The notes beneath the pieces are model-generated. The model was given only the letters and a program-made list of their open reading frames with translations. It was not told where the DNA came from and searched no databases. This document shows, one piece after another, positions 33,501 through 39,351 of a stretch of DNA of 64,000 nucleotides. This DNA is from Gymnogyps californianus. Its lineage: Eukaryota; Chordata; Aves; Accipitriformes; Cathartidae. The position numbers and the translations under genes are program-made. The stretch spans positions 62,001 through 126,000 of the forward strand of contig NW_026114290.1 of assembly GCF_018139145.2 (NCBI RefSeq), in the 5' to 3' direction. Numbering within the stretch: position 1 is the first letter of the stretch; the number at the start of each line of letters is the position of its first letter.

Positions 33501-36500
33501 GCGGGAACGCCGCCGAGCGAGCGAGCGAGCCAGCCGGGCGGTTGTGCCCGGCCTAAAACGCCTCGCGGTATCCGCGGGTCCGGAGGCGGCGTGGGTTTAA
33601 CGGGCGAGGTCCGCATCCGAGCCAGAGAGAGAGAGAGAGAGAGAGAGAGGAAAGGTCGCAACCTCCTCCGCCAGGCGAAGATGAAAAAGAAGCGCTTTTG
33701 GCTACTTGCTCGTTCCCTGGGAATCCGGGAACAGCCCAGGATCCGGCAGGAGAGAACCCCTTGTTTGCAAACCTGGCAGGCAAGGGCAGGCAGATGCCCG
33801 CGCACACCCCGGCCCCCGCCACGGGGGGAGCGGACGTTTCCCCTGTCCCACCGGCGGCATGGGTTTATTTACGGTCTAAACCCGGACTGAGCTAGCTCTC
33901 GTCATGCCCGGTCTCCGCTAAAATCTAGCGCAAACCGATAAAAACTGCGACTCCGCCCTCTGGGTCCAGTGAAAAAGAGACTTTGAGCTGAGAGTTTGTC
34001 GGCGTAGGATGGCCGTCTCTCCCCTTAAACCGGCCTCTCATACACGTTGAACAGGAGGGTGAGATAAAAACCCTGCGGTACCCCACAGGAGAAAGAGAGA
34101 GCGCCAGCGAGAGCGCCCTCGGGGCAGACGAGGTGCAAACCTCTGGGATCTCTCCGAGAAATTTAAAACGAAACGAACGAAAAATTTAAAAAAAAAAAAT
34201 AAAACATTCCCCCCCCCCCCCAAAAAAAAAAAAAACCCCAAAAAAAGACCGGAACCACTCAAGTGCAACTCCGTCTACCCCTGCCAGGGTCCGCAGGCAC
34301 GTCCACATCTCCTCATGATCAACGGTATCAAAGGCTGCCGGCAGATCTAAATGAATCAGCACGGGCACCTGACCTTTGTCCATCGGCAGGAGGAGATCTT
34401 CGGATCCATCCCAGCACGGTCTCCGTATCATTCCCAGGTGCAAAACCAGACTGAAAAGGGGTGGAGGAAAATCTGAGGATTCCAGGTAATTGCCAAGAGC
34501 CGCCTCGCCATAAACGTTCTCGGCAAACCTTCCCCCAGAAAGGAAGGCCGGAGACGCAGGGCGATTAATTAATCAAGACTTGGCCGCATCAAGAGATGAT
34601 TTCTTGACCCGTCGGCCTAACGATTCCTCCTCGGAGGGATGGCGGGACACCTCGCCCTTCCCAAGGGAAGCCGTGACAGTCTCCACCACGAGTGGACTTC
34701 ACATCCCCCGGTAGATTTTACCGGCGATAACGGACGTTGGGGTCCAGATCGCGAGGTAGAGCCCGATATTTTCCTTATCTCCCCCTACCTCCGTGACCTC
34801 CGTAGGGTTTGTGATCCTCAGCCGGAGAAGAGATGAACGTTGAGGTTTCTCCTCCACCTGCATGGATCTTCTCGCGTGGAGGCAGCCAACCTGGTCTGAA
34901 TCTCTGATCGAGGCAGATATTAACCCTCGGGTGGGGCGGAGATGGGGGGGGAAGGCGGAAAAAAAAAAAGGAGGAAGGCTACCGGAGAGCTTTTTCCCTT
35001 CCCGTTTTTCCGAAAAATAAAAAAACCTCTCCCTGCCCCGCCGCCGCCGTCGATCAGATTTCAGGCGAGGTTTCTGCCGCCGTCGGCATGCCGCCCTTCC
35101 CTTCCCCGTTGGCCGCGATGTCGTGGTGACCTGTGAGGCGGTGGCCGGGGCGGAGGGGGGAGCGGCGGGGATGAGTTTTGGGGGGGGGGGGGTGGAGGGG
35201 GAAAAAATGCGGAAAAAGGGAATGGCTAGGAGCAGGGTTTGTCGTCGGATTGCGGCACGGGTGTGTGTGGGGCATCTCCTCGCTGGCAAGGTCAAGGTTG
35301 TAGGGCAGCAGCACCCCTACTGTCACCCTACAAGCGCTCGCCCCGCGCCTCCTAACTCTCGAAACGCTCCCCGAAACCGAGGGGGAGCGGTGCTAGGATC
35401 CGCTGGGAAAAAAAAAAAATAAAAGGTAACGAGGTGAAAAAGCAAACTTAAAACCCCCCCAAAACGAAACAACACCCCAAAATCCGCAGGGTCTCGGTGT
35501 CTCCCCAAGAGACCCCCCCTCCCCTCACGGCAGGACGTGGCGTGGGGAGCGAGCGAGGGCTGCGAGGTTACGACCGCGTCTGGATTCCTCCGTCTCCCGA
35601 AAAAAGAAACCAAACCCCCCCAAAACCTCCCCCCCCCCCCCCCCCCAAAAAAAACCGAACCAAAAAAAACCGTAAAGGCCAGATGCAAACCTGGAAGCGT
35701 CGCCGCTCTTCCCGGCGAGGGAAGGGGAAGCCGGCCGCTGGCAGCTTGAAACCGGGGACGGAGGGTTGAGGAATATCCTTTTGGATTTTAATCGTCTCGG
35801 TTAAAGCCGAATTCCTCCCGGGTGAGGAGCGGAGCCGATAAATCCCCGGCACGCTTTCACGGCAACACCGGCGCGGTTCTTCCTGAGCGTCGGGTCCGTC
35901 CCCGGTGCCCGCAACGCCGCGCAGGAGCTTCTGTTGTTTGTCACCGATTCTTTCCACTCCTTCCAGGCGTGGGATCTTTTTTTTTTTTTTTTTCCTGGGG
36001 TTCTTCTCTCGCTGCAAATCCTTCGGGATTTTCCACGACGGATTATTCTTTTCTTTTATTTTTTTTGTTTTCTTCCCCCACCATTTTAAGACTCGTCTGT
36101 CGCCAAGCCGATTTTTCCGTTGCCAAAAAAAAAAAAACCAACCACCGACCTCTCCCGCGTTTTCACGGCGGAGATTCCTTTTGCCTCGGCCGCAGCTCGA
36201 TGACTCTTCGTCTTTCTCCCGTCTCTTTTTCCGCAGGGAGAAGATCCCTTTACGGATGAAATCACGGATCAGGACGTGGATGAAGCTTTGGAAGGCGGAG
36301 ACGGCGCCGGGGAAGGAGCGACCGAAACCGCCGCCGTCGAGGTTGCCCAGGAAGGAGAAGGAGGAATCGGGGAAGCTACGGAAACGGCAGAAGCTTCCGA
36401 AGAGTTTTCCAAACCTGAGGAATTTCTTAAAAATCTGGGGGAGCAAGATCAGCCCCCCAAACCGCTGCTGATGCCCCCGTTCCTGCAAGACGACGAGCTG

Positions 36501-36803
36501 GAAGCGGAGGAGATGACATCAGAGGTGACGGCGGAAGCGACTGCCGCGGCAACTTCGGAAGCGGCGCCGGCGGCAACTTCGGAAGGCACGGAAGAGCCGC
36601 CTGCGGTTCCTGAAAATCCCCAAGAATCGGCGGATTCCCCCCAAAATGAAACTGAGGGTTGGGCAGGCAAAGAGGAGGAGGAGGAAGAGGAGGAAAACGG
36701 GAGCGAGGCGGCGGCTGCGGCCGGCTGCAGCGAGGAAGAGGAGGAGGAGGAGGAGGAGGAGGAAGAGGCTCCGCCGGCGGCTGCGGAGCCGCAACCGGAA
36801 TAA
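14888..36803 (+). CDS. AKAP8: A-kinase anchor protein 8 (AKAP95), complete
   Basis: Nuclear scaffold protein. In mammals it anchors PKA RII, recruits condensin to mitotic chromatin, binds DDX5 and hnRNPs, and regulates splicing and H3K4 methylation. Coding exons: 14888..14906, 20994..21032, 21734..21766, 23448..23736, 24681..25278, 25693..25837, 26240..26286, 26924..26957, 28405..28501, 29124..29265, 29999..30092, 30988..31118, 32529..32624, 36237..36803. They sum to 2331 nt, 776 aa plus stop (human 692). In order: Tyr/Gly N-terminus ([14 protein letters not shown]), [32 protein letters not shown] region, a DYG repeat, basic PKRRGF..GRKRKQ, acidic linker, finger 1 (Cys439, Cys442, His455, His461), finger 2 (Cys528, Cys531, His545, His551), EKYLKGEDPF, acidic tail. 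The canonical RII-binding helix is not evident. The start ATG is supported by the conserved M-(D/E)-QGYGG opening. Confidence 0.95.
16605..16687 (+). other. Exon-like segment in AKAP8 intron 1 (83 nt)
   Basis: Acceptor TTTTTTTCTACCGACAG and donor GTAATG at 16688. The frame reads [20 protein letters not shown] then KDFVGFMK if spliced from exon 1. It leaves in phase 0 whereas exon 2 enters in phase 1, so inclusion would break the AKAP8 frame. Function unknown. Confidence 0.25.
18700..19760. repeat. ~38-bp tandem repeat array, about 27 diverged units
   Basis: Each unit has a G run followed by CTGCC or CCGCC, an A-tract (CAAAAAT), AAAGCTTT and AAAATT. G-run anchors from 18718 to 19713 give 27 units averaging about 38 bp. 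Units are diverged by substitutions and small indels, so the array is old or gene-converted. ORFs across it on both strands are products of the repeat. A/T clusters alternating with GC blocks recall galliform microchromosome repeats of the CNM/PO41 type, but I cannot confirm sequence identity. Confidence 0.85.
20994..21032 (+). CDS. AKAP8: AKAP8 coding exon 2 ([13 protein letters not shown])
   Basis: Acceptor TTCTTGCAG, donor GTGAGT at 21033. It encodes [13 protein letters not shown], matching mammalian GYGAWSAGPANTQ. Phase 1 at both ends, 39 nt. Confidence 0.93.
21734..21766 (+). CDS. AKAP8: AKAP8 coding exon 3 ([11 protein letters not shown])
   Basis: 33 nt, acceptor CCGTTCAG, donor GTACGT at 21767. 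It encodes [11 protein letters not shown], like mammalian GAYGTGVASWQ. Phase 1 at both ends, so skipping it keeps the frame. Confidence 0.9.
22480..22790. mobile_element. Possible ancient amniote interspersed repeat fragment (AKAP8 intron)
   Basis: The stretch with AGACCTTTTAATCTAAGT, GGCAGATGGGGGAATACAAA, GGTCAGCACAACCGGCAGCA and TCGTAGGCATTGTGGAAA resembles a repeat I recall from turtle and crocodile introns. I cannot name the family. RepeatMasker would settle it. Confidence 0.3.
23448..23736 (+). CDS. AKAP8: AKAP8 coding exon 4 (YG-rich N-terminus, KINQRLD motif)
   Basis: Acceptor CCTGCCAG, donor GTGACT at 23737 (non-optimal +5/+6 bases). It encodes [13 protein letters not shown], an Ala/Thr-rich segment and the strongly conserved [20 protein letters not shown]. 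The Tyr-rich N-terminus is the region implicated in condensate formation in mammals. Confidence 0.95.
24681..25278 (+). CDS. AKAP8: AKAP8 coding exon 5 (YDSR region, WNELNY motif, DYG repeat)
   Basis: 598 nt, acceptor CTCCGCAG, donor GTAAGT at 25279. It encodes [20 protein letters not shown], the conserved [14 protein letters not shown] and [15 protein letters not shown], then ten DYG triplets and an MGM-rich stretch. It ends PWHMNALM before the basic exon. Paralogous to AKAP8L exon 222..690. Confidence 0.95.
25057..25161 (+). repeat. 9-bp coding repeat: ten DYG triplets plus DY-DYG in AKAP8
   Basis: Ten consecutive Asp-Tyr-Gly triplets (25057..25146), then Asp-Tyr and a final Asp-Tyr-Gly. 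Third positions vary (GAT/GAC, TAC/TAT, GGC/GGA/GGG/GGT), so the repeat is not a freshly slipped array. The mammalian protein has a single PDYG here. Confidence 0.93.
25693..25837 (+). CDS. AKAP8: AKAP8 coding exon 6 (PKRRGF..GRKRKQ basic region)
   Basis: Acceptor CCGCTTTAG, donor GTACGA at 25838. It encodes [25 protein letters not shown] and [21 protein letters not shown], matching mammalian RPKRRGF..GRKRKQ..VDSEGD. Contains the likely nuclear localisation signal. Confidence 0.95.
26240..26286 (+). CDS. AKAP8: AKAP8 coding exon 7 (acidic linker), alternative acceptor and donor
   Basis: The acceptor is GTGCAGCAG, a NAGNAG pair: use of 26240 gives [10 protein letters not shown], and use of 26237 adds one Ala. 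The donor is GGTGTAAGT, giving ends at 26284 or 26286. The 26286 end fits the 34-nt exon at 26924; the 26284 end fits direct joining to 28405. Frame: [16 protein letters not shown]. Confidence 0.8.
26924..26957 (+). CDS. AKAP8: AKAP8 probable 34-nt microexon ([11 protein letters not shown])
   Basis: Strong acceptor TTTCTCTTTTCCAG, weak donor C|GTAGGG at 26958. It encodes [11 protein letters not shown], enters in phase 0 and leaves in phase 1, exactly what is needed between exon 7 (ending 26286) and the exon at 28405. It sits where AKAP8L has its 37-nt microexon. The peptide itself is not conserved enough to be certain. Confidence 0.5.
27791..27848. repeat. Perfect 24-bp inverted repeat with 10-nt loop (AKAP8 intron)
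   Basis: The left arm at 27791..27814 is the exact reverse complement of the right arm at 27825..27848; the loop is 27815..27824. AT-rich, with no mismatch. It could form a short hairpin in the pre-mRNA or a cruciform in DNA. Confidence 0.95.
28405..28501 (+). CDS. AKAP8: AKAP8 coding exon (acidic then [12 protein letters not shown])
   Basis: Acceptor CCCTCCCAG, donor GTACGG at 28502. It encodes [20 protein letters not shown], then [12 protein letters not shown], matching mammalian [20 protein letters not shown]. Enters in phase 1, leaves in phase 2. Confidence 0.95.
29124..29265 (+). CDS. AKAP8: AKAP8 coding exon: zinc finger 1
   Basis: 142 nt, donor GTAGGT at 29266. [27 protein letters not shown] has Cys codons at 29137 and 29146 and His codons at 29185 and 29203. 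It ends [12 protein letters not shown]. Almost identical to mammalian AKAP95. Confidence 0.97.
29325..29446. repeat. ~20-bp tandem repeat, about six units, in an AKAP8 intron
   Basis: Units of GGCTTAATTTGGGATTTCCC with small indels and substitutions, immediately downstream of the zinc-finger-1 exon. Confidence 0.85.
29999..30092 (+). CDS. AKAP8: AKAP8 coding exon ([21 protein letters not shown])
   Basis: 94 nt, acceptor CCTTCTAG, donor GTAAGC at 30093. It encodes [20 protein letters not shown] and [11 protein letters not shown], matching mammalian AKAP95. Leaves in phase 1. Confidence 0.96.
30269..30323 (+). other. AKAP8: Possible poison exon in AKAP8 (55 nt)
   Basis: Acceptor CCTCTCTGCAG and donor CAG|GTAAAC bound a 55-nt segment between the inter-finger exon and finger 2. 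In the incoming phase it reads V-S-Q-A-A-D-S and then a TGA stop. Inclusion would truncate before finger 2 and expose the transcript to nonsense-mediated decay. Confidence 0.3.
30988..31118 (+). CDS. AKAP8: AKAP8 coding exon: zinc finger 2
   Basis: 131 nt, acceptor CGCTGTAG, donor GTAAGC at 31119. It encodes [20 protein letters not shown] and [20 protein letters not shown]; the two Cys and two His of finger 2 are intact. Confidence 0.97.
31646..32212 (-). mobile_element. Solo LTR of an avian endogenous retrovirus (ERVL/ERVK-like), AKAP8 intron
   Basis: I recognise this LTR from bird genomes. Its left edge on the + strand is TGTCGTGGTTTAACCCCAGC and its right edge is GCCGAAACCAGGACG. Reading the minus strand, it has a TATATAAA-type promoter box (around 31930), the CATATGACATCA segment and an ATTAAACTGTC poly(A)-signal region (around 31770). 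No internal retroviral genes adjoin it, so it is a recombination product. I found no convincing target-site duplication, and the 3' terminal dinucleotide looks degraded. Confidence 0.8.
32529..32624 (+). CDS. AKAP8: AKAP8 coding exon ([20 protein letters not shown])
   Basis: 96 nt, acceptor CTTTGCAG, donor GTGAGT at 32625. It encodes [20 protein letters not shown] and [12 protein letters not shown]. Phase 0 at both ends; the partner of AKAP8L exon 7134..7229. Confidence 0.97.
32625..36236 (+). other. AKAP8: AKAP8 last intron, repeat-rich
   Basis: 3.6 kb with a (GA)n tract at 33624..33649, an L2-type reverse-transcriptase remnant, and several pure A, C, T or G runs of 10-20 bp. No exon recognised. 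Confidence 0.75.
33950..34700 (-). mobile_element. Eroded non-LTR retrotransposon, L2/CR1-group reverse transcriptase fragment
   Basis: The minus strand at 34186..34443 encodes [18 protein letters not shown] and ..ALEWFRSFF, the RT block that reads [12 protein letters not shown] in L2-type LINEs. Further 5' in the same sense are [20 protein letters not shown] and [12 protein letters not shown] segments. 3' of it (about 34040..34110), shifted in frame, is GVPQG..LLFNVY, the next RT motif. An A/C-rich low-complexity insertion at about 34180..34250 splits the motifs. Non-functional. Confidence 0.75.
36237..36803 (+). CDS. AKAP8: AKAP8 terminal coding exon, acidic tail
   Basis: Acceptor TTTTTCCGCAG; opens [20 protein letters not shown], the conserved junction, and stops at TAA 36801..36803. 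It contains [17 protein letters not shown], an Ala/Thr/Glu-rich stretch and two Glu runs. Where mammals have the RII-binding helix, the nearest sequence is [20 protein letters not shown] (about residues 679-698), which lacks the regularly spaced large hydrophobics. Confidence 0.95.
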   Translation, partial: GEDPFTDEITDQDVDEALEGGDGAGEGATETAAVEVAQEGEGGIGEATETAEASEEFSKPEEFLKNLGEQDQPPKPLLMPPFLQDDELEAEEMTSEVTAEATAAATSEAAPAATSEGTEEPPAVPENPQESADSPQNETEGWAGKEEEEEEEENGSEAAAAAGCSEEEEEEEEEEEEAPPAAAEPQPE

Positions 36804-37250
36804 CTGTGAATATTTGCGTGAAGGTGATGGTATAATCCGTGCTTTTTGATTTATTATTGTTATTGTTTTTCGAGCGCAGCGCCGGAAACGTGGCCAATTT
36901 GGGTTGGAATGAAGGGGAGGGACCCGGCCGCTTCGTTAAGGAGCAGCCCCGGCGTTTAATTCGTCTCGTTAAGATTAATTTCGCTTCGTTTCTGCCAATT
37001 CTTTTTTTTGTTTTAGGACGAAGAGCGCAGGAAGCCGTACCTTCCCCCGAGAAAACCTCCGGCTCCGGCTCCGCTTGGGGGTTTTGGGGTGGGTTTTTTT
37101 TTTGGGGGGGGGGGGATGGGGGGGGGGGTGGGAAGGGGGTGGGGAAGGAATTTTAGAAAGAAAAAGGAAAAAAAAAAACCAACCAAAAACCCAAACAAAC
37201 AAAAAAAGCTGAGGTTTGGAAAAAATAATAAAAGCATCGATTCGATCCCG
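36804..37250 (+). other. AKAP8: AKAP8 3' UTR with AATAAA
   Basis: Starts after the stop codon. A canonical AATAAA lies at 37227..37232 in an A-rich context, so cleavage is expected near 37245..37255. G-run and A/C-run tracts (37095..37210) precede it. Confidence 0.7.
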
Positions 37251-37900
37251 GCGCCTCGTTGGGTTTTAAGCGCAGCGCTAACGGCGGGCCGGAGCCGTCG
37301 TCCGTTCCCTCGTCCCCCGTCTTCCCCGAACGCCCGAAATCCTCCATTTTGGGGAATTTTTAGTCGGGGGATTTGCCAAAAAGGGGCATTTTCCTTCGTG
37401 GGGAAAGGCGTTCGTTTTCATCTGCCTCCGTTACCGCCGGAGGATTTGGGTTGGTAACGAGTTCGTTACGCGGCAGCTCGATTAGCTCGAGAAACGGAGC
37501 GGGTGTTTGCGCGGGGGATTCGCTCCGGGCGAAGAAAACGCTGACGTTCCCCCCCCCCCCCCCAAAAAACCCCTTTTTCCGGCAGAATTTGCAGGCTGCG
37601 GCCGCATCCTCCATCTCCAAACTCTTTTCCTAAAGGATTCACCAAAAAAAAAACCTAAGAGAAGTCACGATTTGGTGTTCACCGGGCTGCTGCCGGTGAG
37701 GCTGGAGGCTGAGTAAATCCTTTTTTTTTTTCTTTTTTTACCCCAAACCCCTTTTTTTCTCCCCAAAAATCCCGCTACGGGCAGGTTTTTAGGCTAAAAA
37801 ATAGACTTTTGGGGATGCAGAACCCCGCTGCTGCTAACGAACTCCCCCAAACTGCCCCCCCCCCCCCCATTTGTGCACCGAGCTCAGCCCCGGTCTCAGC
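37251..37900. other. Spacer between AKAP8 and the next CpG island
   Basis: No gene recognised. It contains C, A and T homopolymer runs and short G/C-rich stretches. Confidence 0.6.
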
Positions 37901-38229
37901 CTCCCTCGGCGCGGGGATGGACGCTGGGGCCGGCGATACTGGGGGGGGCAGCGGTTGTGTCGGCGATATTGGGGGGGGGACGACGGTCGTGTCGGCGACA
38001 CTGGGGGGGGGGGGCCACCCTGTGTGTCCCCGTGTGATGTCACACCCCGTGCACCGCCATCCCCCGGTACGCTGAGCCTCTGCGTTCTGCCCCGCCCCGC
38101 CGCGCGCGGTCCCTCCCCTCATCCCGTGACGTCACGGCGCGGGGCGCGAGGGCGCGGCGGTGCCCGGCGGCGGCGGCGGCGGCAGCAGCAGCAGCGGGTG
38201 GGCGGGGCCCGCGGCGCCGTGACGTCAGG

Positions 38230-38479
38230 CGCAGCGCGGTGAGGTCAGTGCGGCGCCGCTGCCGGACCCGCTGCCCCTCGGTGCCCGTCTCCCCCCTCCC
38301 CCCCGCCGCGGCCGCCTTCCCCCCCCCCTCCCCTTCCCCTTCCCTCCTCCTCCTCCTCTTCCCCCCGCCGCTCGGTGACGCCTCCCCCGGCCCTGCGGGA
38401 CCCGGCCCCGGCGGGAGGGCGGCTCGCCCGGCCCGGCCCGGCCCGGCCCGGCCCCCTCCTGCTGCCGCCGCCGCCTGAG
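38230..38479 (+). other. Candidate non-coding first exon A (5' end approximate)
   Basis: G/C-rich leader-like sequence downstream of the CRE pair, ending CGCCTGAG before the strong donor GTAAGA at 38480. No acceptor precedes it, as expected for a first exon. The transcription start is a guess. Confidence 0.35.
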
Positions 38480-39264
38480 GTAAGAGCCGGGCCGCGGTGC
38501 GGGGAGCGGCACCCCCCCCCGCTGCGGCGGGGGGTGGGTGGGGGGGGGGGGCGTTGCCGGGTGGAGGCGGGGGGGGGGGGGGGTGCCGGGATTCACCAAC
38601 GCTCCGTACGTCGCCCCGCCGGCGTAACCCGCATTGCGTAATGCGGCCGCTGCGTCAGGGAGGCCTACGTAAACTGCGGCGCGGAACCCGCCTGGAGGCT
38701 TGAGGCCTGCTGCGCAAACGGCGTAAGGCGGGGGGGAGGGAGGGAGGGCGGGCGGGGGGGTGCGGGGACGCCGTTAGCGTAGCGGCGGTCACGCGCCGGC
38801 TGCGTAGGCCGCTGCGCAAAGGGGGGGTGGGGGGGGGCGGTGTTCTCCGCGCCGTACGCACTTTGCGCAATCGCCGGCTGGCTGTTTGGCGGGGGAAGCG
38901 CGGCCCCGCCGCCGGTACGGGGCGGCGGGGGGGGGGGTGGGGTGTGAGGGGATCGCTCGGTGCGCGGGGCGGCGGGGGAAGAGAGCGGGGAGCGCCCTCC
39001 CGCCTGCGCTCGCTGGGTTACGCTGCTTGCGTAAAGCCGGCGCGGAGCTGCGGCGTTTGCGTACGGGGGAAGGTGGGAGCGGCGTAACGCGCGCGGCGTC
39101 CGTCCCCGTCTTCCCCCCCCCCTCCCCGCACCCCGCTGCGCCGTTAGCGTAGGTCCGGCGGTGAGTTGCGCCGTTGTCGTCGGGGCGGGTTACGCCGTTG
39201 GCGGGCCGGTACGCAGAGTGCGTGCGGTGGGGCGGGGCGGGGCGGGCGGCGCGGGGGCACTTCC

Positions 39265-39351
39265 TGCCGCCGCCATTTTGTCGGCGGACGGGAGGAGGAA
39301 GCGGCGGCTCCTGCGCGGAGGCAGCGGCCAGGCCCGGCCCCGCGGCCCGCG
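39265..39351 (+). other. Candidate non-coding first exon B (5' end approximate)
   Basis: Starts around GCCGCCATTTTGTCGGCG, a YY1-type initiator-proximal element, and ends CCCGCG before donor GTGAGT at 39352. YY1 sites just downstream of the start are common in TATA-less housekeeping promoters. Confidence 0.4.

Noticed and set aside
34186..34443. Functional reverse-transcriptase gene
   Set aside because: RT motifs are split by a low-complexity insertion and frameshifts, and no flanking domains are intact; a dead remnant.
35568..36488. 306-codon minus-strand ORF
   Set aside because: Overlaps the AKAP8 last exon in antisense and low-complexity intron; no domain recognised.
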